Shown here: one piece after another, positions 8,875 through 16,896 of the stretch
Position numbering within the stretch: the stretch's first letter is position 1
Layout of the letters: each line of letters starts with the position of its first letter
Assembly: GCF_006715165.1 (NCBI RefSeq)
Contig: NZ_VFMS01000001.1
Span: 3,906,001 to 3,970,000, forward strand
Source: Arthrobacter sp. SLBN-122
GTDB lineage: Bacteria > Actinomycetota > Actinomycetes > Actinomycetales > Micrococcaceae
Direction of reading: 5' to 3'
Length of the DNA stretch: 64,000 bases
Notes under the pieces: model-generated
What the model was told of the DNA's origin: nothing
Databases searched by the model: none
The model's input: the letters and a program-made list of their open reading frames with translations, nothing else
Position numbers and translations under genes: made by a program

Positions 8875-10041
8875 TCAGGCGGGCAGCCACCTGACGGGGA
8901 GTGCCTTCAGCCCGTAAACAATGGTGCTTTCCATTCGTTCCAGTTGCGCTTCAGGTGCCAGGGAAAGCCCCGGCAGGCGGGCGAGCAATGCCTCCAGTGC
9001 GATCCTCGCCTCCAGCCGGGCCAGTGGCGCGCCGAGACAAAAGTGGACGCCGTGTCCGAAGGCCAGGTGCCGGTTCGGGCTGCGGTCGACGTCGAACTCA
9101 GCCGGCCGCTGGAACTGCTGCTCATCGCGGTTGGCGGAGCCGATCCAGGCCACGATCGGTGCCCCTGCCGGGATACGTTGATCGCCCAGGAATGTCTCCG
9201 CCACGCTCACCCGGTACATCGATTGGACCGGCGACCGGAAGCGCAGCACCTCTTCGAGGGTCTGGGGAAGCAAGTCGGGCTCTTCAAGGACACGCTCGAG
9301 TGTGCCGGGCGACTCAGCCAAACAGAAGACGGCGTTGCCGATCAGGTTGGTGGTGGTCTCATTGCCGGCGACGAGCAACAGACTGCAGAATCCGAGCAGT
9401 TCAGGCACCGTCAGTTTTTGGCCGTCTATTTCGGCGGCCAGCAAGGTGCTGATCAGGTCCTCGCCGGGCCGGCTCCGGCGTTGGTCAATGAGGGCCAGGA
9501 AGTACCCGATCATCTCTGCTGCGGTGGCATCATCTCCGCCGCCGGCCGGACCGGACTGCGTTTGGCTGACGATCACGTCCGACCATTGTTTGAAACGCTC
9601 GCGGTCCTCCGCCGGGATGCCCATGAGCTCGGAAATCACGATGACCGGCAGCGGATATGCCAGTTCTTTGATCAGGTCTGCGCTCCCGCGGGCAGCAATC
9701 CCTTCCAGAAGCTCGTCCGTGAGTTCGGCAATGCGTGGAGCCAGCGCGTCAACGGCTTTCGGGGTGAAAGCCTGCGTGACCAGGGAGCGCAGCTGCCGGT
9801 GCCTTGGGGGATCGGTGGTGATGAGGCTTGCGGCGAAGAGCTGCCCGGAACCGGATGGATTATCACCGCCCATGCGGGAAGAGAATGTTGCGTGCTCGGA
9901 CAGCACCCGCTGGACGTCGTCGTACCGGAAAACGTGCCAGCTCCCCGATCGGTCATCCTGAAAGACAGGGGCTGTTGCCCGCATCCGCTCATAGTCGGGG
10001 AAGGGGTCCAACGGATACGCGGCCGGCTGTGTGACGTCCAT
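8875..10041 (-). CDS. Cytochrome P450
   Basis: This is a 388-residue soluble bacterial P450. The haem loop FGHGVHFCLGAPLAR places the thiolate cysteine near residue 335. The I-helix motif is LLVAGNETTTNLI and the K-helix ExxR motif is EEVLRFRSP. An upstream in-frame start is possible, but the ATG at 10041 has a good ribosome binding site (GAGAGG, 5 nt spacing) and begins MDVTQPAAYPLDPFPDYERMR, the usual P450 N terminus. The substrate cannot be told from sequence. No ferredoxin or reductase gene lies nearby, so redox partners must come from elsewhere. Confidence 0.92.
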   Translation of the reverse strand: MDVTQPAAYPLDPFPDYERMRATAPVFQDDRSGSWHVFRYDDVQRVLSEHATFSSRMGGDNPSGSGQLFAASLITTDPPRHRQLRSLVTQAFTPKAVDALAPRIAELTDELLEGIAARGSADLIKELAYPLPVIVISELMGIPAEDRERFKQWSDVIVSQTQSGPAGGGDDATAAEMIGYFLALIDQRRSRPGEDLISTLLAAEIDGQKLTVPELLGFCSLLLVAGNETTTNLIGNAVFCLAESPGTLERVLEEPDLLPQTLEEVLRFRSPVQSMYRVSVAETFLGDQRIPAGAPIVAWIGSANRDEQQFQRPAEFDVDRSPNRHLAFGHGVHFCLGAPLARLEARIALEALLARLPGLSLAPEAQLERMESTIVYGLKALPVRWLPA

Positions 10042-10184
10042 GGTGGCCTCTCTGCCTCCCCGACGCTCCCCGGGCCCGACGGCGCAAGGCCTCAAATGGC
10101 TGAGCGTGGAACCTCGATCTTAACCAAAGCCTGCCTCCGCGTCATTACCTCCCGCGTCGAACTTTGCCCGGTAAATATCTTGCC

Positions 10185-10215
10185 GGCCCGGCCGGCCAAT
10201 GACGCCGGCCGGGCC
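10185..10215 (-). terminator. Hairpin downstream of the MFS gene
   Basis: A perfect 12-bp GC-only stem (GGCCCGGCCGGC / GCCGGCCGGGCC) with a 7-nt loop lies 20 bp after the stop of the minus-strand transporter gene. The sequence after it on that strand (GGCAAGATATTT) has only a short T run. It may insulate the P450 gene from transporter transcription. Confidence 0.55.
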
Positions 10216-10235
10216 ACGCTGTCCCGCAGCAAAGC

Positions 10236-11456
10236 TCAGCCGACGCGCTCCTGCGCCGGCTGTCCGGCTGCGATTGCGCGCGGGACTGTCAGCAGGCTTA
10301 CGACGGCGAGCGCCCCGGCTGCCGCGAACGCGTAGAAACCCCAAGGGTAGGCGATGCCTGCGGCGACCAGGCCACCGGTGACGGCGGGTCCGGCGATGGC
10401 GCCGACGCGGCCGACGCCCGCGGCGAAACCGAGGGCGGTTGCACGAAGGTGCGCCGGGAACAACTGGCTTACCCAGGCATAAACGAGCACCTGCGAACTG
10501 AAGACAAAGACGCCCGTGACGAAGACAAGGGCATTGAGCAGGATCGCGTTGTCAACCTTGAAACTGAGCAGGGCAAGGAACACGGCAGAAAGACCGAACC
10601 ACACCAGCACAATGGGCTTGGTCCCGTGCTTATCAGCAAGGACGCCAGCGATGAAGAGGCCTGCGACGGCACCGAGGTTCAGCACGAGCAGCAGGGAAAG
10701 GCCTGCACTGACGGGGTATCCCGCCGACGCCATCAGCTGCGGAAGCCACGTGTTCAGGCCGTAGACCAGCAGCAGCCCCATGAATGAAGCAGCGGCGATT
10801 GCACCAGCAACCAGGGGATATGGCTTCTTGCCCAGATCCCGGAAAGTGGCCTGCTTCTCTTTCCGCGCGCTCCGTTCCGCATGTGTCATTTCCGGCAGTT
10901 TGAACCACAGGAACGGCAGGAGAACCAGCCCTGTAACGCCGCCCACCACGAACATCGTCCGCCAGTCCGGAATGACCAGCAACGCCAGGAAGGCTGTTGC
11001 CACGGCGCCGACGTGGTAGCCGGTCATTGTGCGGGTGGTTGACTTACCGGCTGACCCCGCCGGGGCGTAGTCGTTCATGTATGCGAGGGCGACCGGGAGG
11101 CAGGCCCCAAGGCCGAGGCCGGCCAGGAGCCGGAAAGCACTGAATACAGCCACGTTGGGAGCCCATACGACGGCGATGGTGAAGACCGAGAACCAGAGTA
11201 CGCAGGCGAAGAGCAGTTTCCTGTGCCCGAACTTGTCTGAAAGCGGGGCTATGAACAACGCGCCCAGGCCAACGCCGACAAGGGAAATAGTTGCTGCCAG
11301 CGTGGCGCCAACCGCATCAAAGCCCAGCTGGCCGGTCTTGAGCAGCGTTGGGATAACGGTGCCCAGCACCACCAGGTCGAAGCCGTCCAGGACCATGGCC
11401 AGCCAGCAAAGCCAGACCGGCCATTGGGAAGGGCGGGCCGTGGGGGAAGTAGTCAT
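10236..11456 (-). CDS. MFS transporter, aromatic acid:H+ symporter type
   Basis: This 406-residue protein has twelve predicted membrane segments. The first helix reads WLAMVLDGFDLVVLGTVIPTLL. DGFD in helix 1 and the loop DKFGHRK are signatures of the AAHS group (PcaK, BenK, MhpT), which imports aromatic acids such as benzoate, 4-hydroxybenzoate or protocatechuate; the substrate is inferred from family only. I start at the ATG preceded by AAAGAGG at 5 nt, not at the TTG six codons upstream. It is divergent from an SMP-30/AKR operon across a 272-bp region with IclR-like operators, so co-regulation is plausible. Confidence 0.85.
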   Translation of the reverse strand: MTTSPTARPSQWPVWLCWLAMVLDGFDLVVLGTVIPTLLKTGQLGFDAVGATLAATISLVGVGLGALFIAPLSDKFGHRKLLFACVLWFSVFTIAVVWAPNVAVFSAFRLLAGLGLGACLPVALAYMNDYAPAGSAGKSTTRTMTGYHVGAVATAFLALLVIPDWRTMFVVGGVTGLVLLPFLWFKLPEMTHAERSARKEKQATFRDLGKKPYPLVAGAIAAASFMGLLLVYGLNTWLPQLMASAGYPVSAGLSLLLVLNLGAVAGLFIAGVLADKHGTKPIVLVWFGLSAVFLALLSFKVDNAILLNALVFVTGVFVFSSQVLVYAWVSQLFPAHLRATALGFAAGVGRVGAIAGPAVTGGLVAAGIAYPWGFYAFAAAGALAVVSLLTVPRAIAAGQPAQERVG

Positions 11457-11534
11457 GTAATCCTCTTTGATCAAATACGTCTAAACAGGCATGCCAGGTG
11501 AGAGCTCCATTACTTGGGGGAGTGATCTGTCGCA

Positions 11535-11592
11535 CGCAGTTCTGCGAGAATACCCTAAGTTCAATTAACGTACAAAAGTTCGACATACGAAC
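11535..11592. promoter_or_regulatory. Divergent regulatory region with IclR-like inverted repeats
   Basis: GTTCGACATACGAAC at 11578-11592 is a perfect 5-bp inverted repeat around ACATA. A related copy, GTTCAATTAACGTAC, sits at 11559-11573 and matches it at 10 of 15 positions; the starts are 19 bp apart. A third inverted repeat, CGCAGTTCTGCG, lies at 11535-11546. GTTCG..CGAAC arms recall operators of IclR-family regulators of aromatic catabolism (PcaU/PobR type). They lie between the AAHS transporter and the SMP-30 gene. No IclR gene is in the window. Confidence 0.5.
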
Positions 11593-11728
11593 GGGCCGTT
11601 TTACGCGAGTCGCACGGACCAGGGATCTTGCCCATGACGCTAGGGTGGTCCTGTGCATGCCGTCTCCCGCCGCTTCGCGCCACGACGGGCAGTGCAACGG
11701 CAGGAATCTGGACCGTAGGGGAGCGTCG

Positions 11729-12622
11729 ATGAACGGCGGAATGACAAGCGGCACACTGGAGCGCCTTTTCACCGGCTCCGTGTGGGCGGAGGGACCCTTG
11801 TGGGTACCGTCGTCGCAGGCGGTGCGTTGGAGTGACATCCCCAACAACCGCATCCTCGAGTTTGACCCGGCCACCCGGACCACTCGGGAATACGCAGTTG
11901 GCGTGGAGTTCACCAACGGTCGCACCCTGGACCATGACGGCAGCGTGGTGCAGTGCAGCCACGGCCTCCGCCGGGTGGAGCGCGACCGTGAAGGAACAGT
12001 AACCGGCCTGGTGGATTCCTTCCAGGGCCGCAGGCTGAATTCCCCCAACGACGTGGTGATTGCCCGCGACGGCAGCATCTGGTTCACCGACCCGCCGTAT
12101 GGGATTCTTCCGGGGACGAAGGAAGGCCACGAAGGCGAGCAGGAATACGGCGGGTGCCATGTGTTCCGCTTTGAGCCCAACTCAGGATCAATGACGGTGG
12201 AAGTCACCGACCTTGTGCACCCCAACGGGCTCGCCTTCTCGCCTGACGAGTCGGTCCTCTACGTCGCGGATACCGCCGGTTCACATTATGGCGTGCCCCT
12301 GCGGATCGCCACCTACAGTGTGGAAGAGGGCCGCTGCAGCCGCAGGACCGGGGTGCTGGAGTTGGAAGAGGGTTTTCCGGCTGACGGACTTCGGGTCGAC
12401 GTCGAGGGCAGGATCTGGACCTCCGCCGGCCCGTCCCTAAGGATCTACTCACCGTCCTTTGAACTCCTGGACACCATTGCCGTGCCGGAGACCGTGTCCA
12501 ACCTGTGCTTCGGTGGTCCGGACGGGCAGGACCTTTACGTCACCGCAACCACCAGCCTGTACCGGATCCGCACTACCACTACGGACGCGGCCGACCACAC
12601 CTTTCCGTCCAACCCCAACTGA
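11729..12622 (+). CDS. SMP-30/gluconolactonase/LRE family lactonase
   Basis: This is a 297-residue six-bladed propeller protein of the SMP-30 family, which hydrolyses sugar or other lactones at a bound divalent metal. Candidate metal ligands are the Glu of VWAEGPLW near the N terminus, the Asn of LNSPNDVV and the Asn/Asp of HPNGLAFSPDE. I choose the ATG at 11729 because GGGGAG precedes it and the family fold starts right there; the frame is open further upstream. It is followed 14 bp later by an aldo-keto reductase, so the two are probably one operon acting on the same compound. The natural substrate is unknown. Confidence 0.85.
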   Translation: MNGGMTSGTLERLFTGSVWAEGPLWVPSSQAVRWSDIPNNRILEFDPATRTTREYAVGVEFTNGRTLDHDGSVVQCSHGLRRVERDREGTVTGLVDSFQGRRLNSPNDVVIARDGSIWFTDPPYGILPGTKEGHEGEQEYGGCHVFRFEPNSGSMTVEVTDLVHPNGLAFSPDESVLYVADTAGSHYGVPLRIATYSVEEGRCSRRTGVLELEEGFPADGLRVDVEGRIWTSAGPSLRIYSPSFELLDTIAVPETVSNLCFGGPDGQDLYVTATTSLYRIRTTTTDAADHTFPSNPN

Positions 12623-12636
12623 TTGCGAGGACACCC

Positions 12637-13668
12637 ATGCAGTACCGAACACTGGGAAACAGCGGCACCATCGTCACCAGCTATGCGCTGGGCACCATGA
12701 CGTTCGGCGCGGAGGCGACGGAGGAAACGTCCCATGCCATTCTCGACAGCTACTTCGAAGCCGGCGGCAACTTCATTGACACCGCCGATGTCTACAGTGC
12801 TGGAGTCTCGGAAGAAATCATCGGCCGCTGGCTGGCCAATCGGCCCGAGATGAGGGATAAAGCGGTGATCGCCACTAAGGGACGCTTTCCCATGGGAACT
12901 TCACCGAACGACGTCGGAACGTCCCGGCGGCGCCTGACGCGCGCCCTGGACAATTCCCTCCGCCGCCTGGGCGTGGAACAGATCGACCTGTACCAGATGC
13001 ATGCATGGGACCCGATCACCCCGCTGGAGGAGACCCTCCGCTTCCTGGACGACGCAGTGACCCGCGGCAAGATCGCCTACTACGGCTTCTCGAACTTCCT
13101 GGGCTGGCAGCTCACCAAGGCGGTGCATGTGGCACGCAACCAGGGGTGGAACCTGCCCGTCAGCCTGCAGCCCCAGTACAGCCTGCTGGTCCGGGACATC
13201 GAATTCGAGATCGTCCCGGCGGCGCTTGACGCTGGAATCGGCCTGCTGCCGTGGTCGCCCCTGGGCGGCGGCTGGCTGTCCGGCAAGTACAAGCGCGACC
13301 AGCACCCTTCCGGCGCAACCCGCCTCGGCGAGAACCCCGAACGTGGCATGGAGGCTTGGAAGGCGCGCAACGAGAACCCGCGGACGTGGGCTGTCATTGA
13401 CGCTGTCCAGGACATCGCGGACGCCCACGGCGTAAGCCCGTCCCAGGTGGCCCTGGCCTGGCTGGCGGACCGCCCCGCCGTGACGTCCGTGATCCTGGGG
13501 GCCCGGACCATGGAACAGCTGGCTGACAACCTGGCCGCCGCGGACCTGGAACTCACCGCTGACGAATCCGCCCGGCTCACCCAGGCCAGCCAGCCGGAGA
13601 CGGGCGTCTATCCCTATGGCCCCATGGCCCTGGAACAGCGCAGCCGCAAAATGGAGGGCGGGCGGTAG
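12637..13668 (+). CDS. Aldo/keto reductase
   Basis: This 343-residue protein begins MQYRTLGNSGTIVTSYALGTMTFG, the classic start of the AKR YajO/Tas/AKR11-like group. Catalytic-site elements are visible: DTADVYSAGVSEE (Asp and Tyr), the Lys of VIATKGRF and the His of LYQMHAWDPIT. The NADPH-binding C terminus appears as VILGARTMEQLADNL. GCGAGG precedes the ATG. It sits 14 bp after the SMP-30 gene, so it probably reduces or oxidises a carbonyl in the same pathway. The substrate is unknown. Confidence 0.9.
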   Translation: MQYRTLGNSGTIVTSYALGTMTFGAEATEETSHAILDSYFEAGGNFIDTADVYSAGVSEEIIGRWLANRPEMRDKAVIATKGRFPMGTSPNDVGTSRRRLTRALDNSLRRLGVEQIDLYQMHAWDPITPLEETLRFLDDAVTRGKIAYYGFSNFLGWQLTKAVHVARNQGWNLPVSLQPQYSLLVRDIEFEIVPAALDAGIGLLPWSPLGGGWLSGKYKRDQHPSGATRLGENPERGMEAWKARNENPRTWAVIDAVQDIADAHGVSPSQVALAWLADRPAVTSVILGARTMEQLADNLAAADLELTADESARLTQASQPETGVYPYGPMALEQRSRKMEGGR

Positions 13669-13693
13669 CTCTCCAAGGAGGCCGGGGGAGGGC

Positions 13694-13936
13694 CTACTCC
13701 GGGTGCTTCAGCACGTCCGGAAGCTCGTCCACATACACCGTTTGCGGCGGGTCGAAATAGATCACCAGCACCTCACTGCCCGCCGGGAACTCACTGGTCT
13801 TGTCGTACGGGTGGGCATGGAATGCCATGGTGCCGCCAAGATAGGGAAGCATGACTTCGCCAATGGTGCCCGGGCCGATGCGCCCGGTCACCCGGCCGAT
13901 CTTCCCGGTCAGGCTCCGGTCAACGTCCTTGTGCAC
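13694..13936 (-). CDS. Small NfeD-like OB-fold protein
   Basis: This 80-residue soluble protein (GKIGRVTGRIGPGTIGEVMLPYLGGTMAFHAHP) resembles the C-terminal OB-fold domain of NfeD proteins without the membrane or protease parts. Its GTG start is 8 bp after the stop of a flotillin gene on the same strand. NfeD and flotillin genes are partners in many bacteria, and context supports this call. It may be a minimal, soluble version that binds the flotillin scaffold. The similarity is judged by eye and by context. Confidence 0.6.
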   Translation of the reverse strand: MHKDVDRSLTGKIGRVTGRIGPGTIGEVMLPYLGGTMAFHAHPYDKTSEFPAGSEVLVIYFDPPQTVYVDELPDVLKHPE

Positions 13937-13944
13937 CGGCAGCC

Positions 13945-15378
13945 CTACGCACCCGGTGCCTTGGGCGGACGCTTGGTGTCCTCGCCTTTTCGGAGCGCGG
14001 ACGCGAGGGCAGGCAGGTAGTCGCCGGCCTGCGCCAGGATGCCGCCCAGCATCTTGTTGACGCCCTCGCCGCCGTTGAGGACGGTCATGTTGCCCACGTG
14101 CGAGAAGGGCTCCGCTGCTGCGGCGATGATGGCAGGCATGTTCTCGGCAAGCTGCTGGGAGATGACCGCGTCCTGGTTGGTGCCCAGCGCTTCGGCCCGG
14201 GCCTTGATGCCGTCAGCTTCGGCCAGCGCCTTGGCCTTGATGGCGGAGGCCGCGGCGTCACCCTTGGCCCTGGTTGCGGCGGCTTCGGCCTCACCGGTGA
14301 CCTTCGTTGCTCCGGCTGCCGCGGCAGCGGCGGTGGCATTCGCCTGGGCCTGCAGTTCCGTGCGCCGGGCGTTCGCCTGGGCCTCAAGCTCGGTGCGGCG
14401 CGCCAAAGCCTCGGCGGCGCTGATGTCCGCCGCCTTCTGCCCTTCGGCGTCGGTGCGCTTGGCATAGGCTTTCGCGTCAGCAGGCTTCCGGATGCTCGTC
14501 TGCAGCTTTTGCTCCTCACGGTCCGCCTCAAGCTTGGCAACTTCGGTTTCCTGGACCACCACCTGCTGCCGTGCAGTAGCCTCAGCCAGAGGTCCGGCCT
14601 GGGCGGCGTTTGCCCTGGCCCGTTCCGCGTTGGCCTGCGCCACCGACTGCCGGATCGCCGAAACGCTCTGAGCGTCCGCAATCAGGGCTGCGGCTTCCGC
14701 TTCCTTTTCCGCCGCTTCCCGGTTGCGGGTGGCCTCGGCTATCCGGGCCTCCATCTTCACCTGGGCGATGTGCGGCTTTGCGATGTTCTGGATGTAGCCG
14801 GTGGGGTCCTGCAGGTCCTTGATCTGCAGCGAATCCACCACCAGGCCCAGCTTTTCCATTTCCACGCCGCTGGCGCTGCGGACCTGCGAGCCCAGTTTGT
14901 CCCGCTCCCGGATGATTTCCTCCACGGTCATGCTGCCGATAATGGAGCGAAGGTGGCCTTCAAAGACGTTGTATACCTGGCTCTGCATTTTGGGCTGCTG
15001 GCCCAGGAATCGGCGCGCCGCGTTGGCAATGAAGGGCGGAGCATCGCCGATCTTGTAAATGACGACGCCTTCAACAATGACCTGGATGCCCTGGGAGGTG
15101 ACGCAGGAAACTTTAAGTTCCGTTTCATTCAGTGTGAGTGACAATGGCCGCACGGTCTGGAGGCCGGGGAGGACCAGGGCGCCTTTGCCGGTCACAATCT
15201 TGAAGTCCATTCCTGCCCTGGTTTCCAGGGTTCCCCTGGTCAGTCCGGAGATGATCAGTGCCTCGTTGGGTTCTGCCACCTTCCACATGAGCTTTGTTGC
15301 CACCCAGATAAAAACAATGGCAACCAGCACGCCCAAGATAATGGCAATCAGCGGGAAGAACGGTGCAAAGTCCGGCAT
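13945..15378 (-). CDS. floT: Flotillin-like SPFH/band 7 membrane scaffold protein
   Basis: This 477-residue protein has one N-terminal membrane segment (LIAIILGVLVAIVFIWVATKL) and an SPFH domain (about residues 30-200, containing EALIISGLTRGTLETRAGMDFKI-like flotillin sequence). A long Ala/Glu-rich coiled coil follows with many AEA repeats (about 215-400), then a C-terminal oligomerisation part. This matches bacterial flotillins (FloT/YuaG), which organise membrane microdomains. The symbol is by family only. An AAAGGA lies 7 nt before the ATG, and the leader can pair with it. It is followed by the NfeD-like gene. Confidence 0.88.
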   Translation of the reverse strand: MPDFAPFFPLIAIILGVLVAIVFIWVATKLMWKVAEPNEALIISGLTRGTLETRAGMDFKIVTGKGALVLPGLQTVRPLSLTLNETELKVSCVTSQGIQVIVEGVVIYKIGDAPPFIANAARRFLGQQPKMQSQVYNVFEGHLRSIIGSMTVEEIIRERDKLGSQVRSASGVEMEKLGLVVDSLQIKDLQDPTGYIQNIAKPHIAQVKMEARIAEATRNREAAEKEAEAAALIADAQSVSAIRQSVAQANAERARANAAQAGPLAEATARQQVVVQETEVAKLEADREEQKLQTSIRKPADAKAYAKRTDAEGQKAADISAAEALARRTELEAQANARRTELQAQANATAAAAAAGATKVTGEAEAAATRAKGDAAASAIKAKALAEADGIKARAEALGTNQDAVISQQLAENMPAIIAAAAEPFSHVGNMTVLNGGEGVNKMLGGILAQAGDYLPALASALRKGEDTKRPPKAPGA

Positions 15379-15385
15379 CGCCAGG

Positions 15386-15462
15386 TCCTTTCAATGCCGT
15401 GAAGAATGCCTCACGGTAAAACCCCAATAAATGCAGCCGTCCATTTACGCGGGCATTGAAAG
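15386..15462 (-). promoter_or_regulatory. Flotillin mRNA leader with Shine-Dalgarno-sequestering stem
   Basis: On the minus strand the leader contains CTTTCAATGCC (15462-15452), perfectly complementary over 11 bp to GGCATTGAAAG (15398-15388). The second arm includes the AAAG of the ribosome binding site AAAGGA. A competing small hairpin, CCGTGA/TCACGG (15416-15411 with 15402-15397), shares two bases with that arm, so the two folds exclude each other. The layout is that of an RNA switch or thermosensor. No ligand class is recognised. Confidence 0.5.
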
Positions 15463-15571
15463 CGCAGACAATTCGGGCGCGGTGGCCAACTGTTGTAGAC
15501 AGTCTGATGCGCCCCCGGCCAAGAGTCCAGAGCGGGACAGATATTTGCCTGCAGCAACGGAAAAGGACTTA

Positions 15572-15871
15572 TCAGCGGCGGTTCAGAAAGCCCGAACCCA
15601 TGGCAAGGAGTGCTTCCACTTCCGCCAAGCGGTGAGCCTCAAAGACGCGGTCTGCATTGGCACGTGTGCTGGCAAGGAATGGTATTGGCAGGCTGGCGTT
15701 GCACCCCCTGCAGCGGATCTCATCGGTCCAGACCCAGTTGTAGGCCACGTGACGTTCCAGGACGCTTTGCATGGTGGCGGCAATGGCGGTGGCGATAACG
15801 TCGGCTGCGGCCCCGAAACGCGCCGAATCCCCGGTGCTGCAGATGGACCCAACCTCAATATCGATGCTCAT
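15572..15871 (-). CDS. Small hypothetical protein with a CxxC knuckle
   Basis: I do not recognise this 99-residue protein. I start at the ATG at 15871, which has AAGAGG 4 nt upstream; an earlier in-frame start at 15943 would add 24 residues. It begins MSIDIEVGSICSTGDSARFG, has a helical central part with an aromatic segment VAYNWVWTDE, then CRGC, which could be half of a zinc site, and a Glu/Ala-rich helix at the end. No signal peptide or membrane helix is seen. It is monocistronic between the flotillin and SDR genes. It is probably cytosolic; function unknown. Confidence 0.6.
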   Translation of the reverse strand: MSIDIEVGSICSTGDSARFGAAADVIATAIAATMQSVLERHVAYNWVWTDEIRCRGCNASLPIPFLASTRANADRVFEAHRLAEVEALLAMGSGFLNRR

Positions 15872-15984
15872 GGTGCCTCTTCCCGCGATCCGGATGGTGC
15901 TGTCGAGCATAGTGTGTGCCGCGTCACAACCCTGCATTGACAAGGTCTCGGTTACCTAACGGAGGCCGCTGGAGGGCGGCCCCC

Positions 15985-16848
15985 TCAGGGCTGCGGGTCC
16001 GGATGCACCACGGTGACCTGCAGCGGCATCCTGTTTGTCCTGCCCAGGCGTCCGCCCAGTATGTTCCGTAACCCGTGGGTCGCCAGCCGTCGTTTAGTCA
16101 GGAACCGGAACTCCGCGGCGTCGGATGTCACAAGATCCACGATGGGCCGTGCCGCCTGCCCGGCGCTCTGCCCCCACAGTGCCACCACCACCTGCAGGGC
16201 CCCGAGGCGGTGCTCGAACCCCGGCTGGGACGCCACCCGCCCCAGGAGGTCCGTTTCCACCAGGCCGGGATTCATGCCGTGCACCCGCACGCCCGTACCT
16301 TTGGTTTCCAGCCACAGTGTCTCCGTGAACTGGCGGACCCACCGCTTGCTTGATGCATACGCGTTCTGCAGCGCCACGGGTCCCCGGTCGCCCTGGCCAT
16401 AGAGGTTCACCAGGTCACCGTGGCCTTGTGCCAGGAACACCGGCAGGGCCACCCTGGCCCCGTGGAATGTGCCCAGGATGTTGGTCCGCACCACGCGTGC
16501 GAAGTCATCCACGGGCGTTGACGCGGTGGGCCCGTAGACCCCCGACGTGCCGGCGTTGTTGATCCAGATGTCCAGCGTCCCGCGGCTGATGGCCTCGTCC
16601 CGGAGTGCTTCCACGTCGGCGAGGTCGCCGGTGTCGCAGCGCCTCCCGGACGCCGCGATGCCCTCAGCACGCAGACGTTCGACGGCGGCAGCAACGGCGT
16701 CGTCCGATCTTGCTCCCAGCACTACGGCCGCACCGTGCAAGCCCAGCTCCCGGGCCATGGCGAACCCAAGGCCGCGGCTTGAGCCGGTCACCGCCGCCAC
16801 GCGGCCGCTAAGCACGTCGTGTGGAAGCACCGCTTGGGGGGAACGCAT
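15985..16848 (-). CDS. Short-chain dehydrogenase/reductase
   Basis: This is a 287-residue SDR. The cofactor loop is TGSSRGLG, NNAG follows at about residue 97, and the catalytic Tyr/Lys are in YASSK at about residue 165. PGLVETDLL follows the active site as usual. An unusual C-terminal extension (FRFLTKRRLATHGLRNILGGRLGRTNR) is basic. The ATG has AGAGGA immediately upstream and TAGGAC 6 nt upstream, so the mRNA may be leaderless. The substrate is unknown. It is isolated between a small hypothetical gene and the uvrA paralogue. Confidence 0.88.
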   Translation of the reverse strand: MRSPQAVLPHDVLSGRVAAVTGSSRGLGFAMARELGLHGAAVVLGARSDDAVAAAVERLRAEGIAASGRRCDTGDLADVEALRDEAISRGTLDIWINNAGTSGVYGPTASTPVDDFARVVRTNILGTFHGARVALPVFLAQGHGDLVNLYGQGDRGPVALQNAYASSKRWVRQFTETLWLETKGTGVRVHGMNPGLVETDLLGRVASQPGFEHRLGALQVVVALWGQSAGQAARPIVDLVTSDAAEFRFLTKRRLATHGLRNILGGRLGRTNRMPLQVTVVHPDPQP

Positions 16849-16896
16849 TCCTCTGTCCTACGCCCGCGCACGAGCGGGGGCAAGAGCCCAAAGCCG

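Noticed and set aside
11498..11728. A longer N terminus for the SMP-30 gene
   Set aside because: The added residues do not fit the family and would place the operators inside coding sequence; ATG 11729 has a good ribosome binding site.
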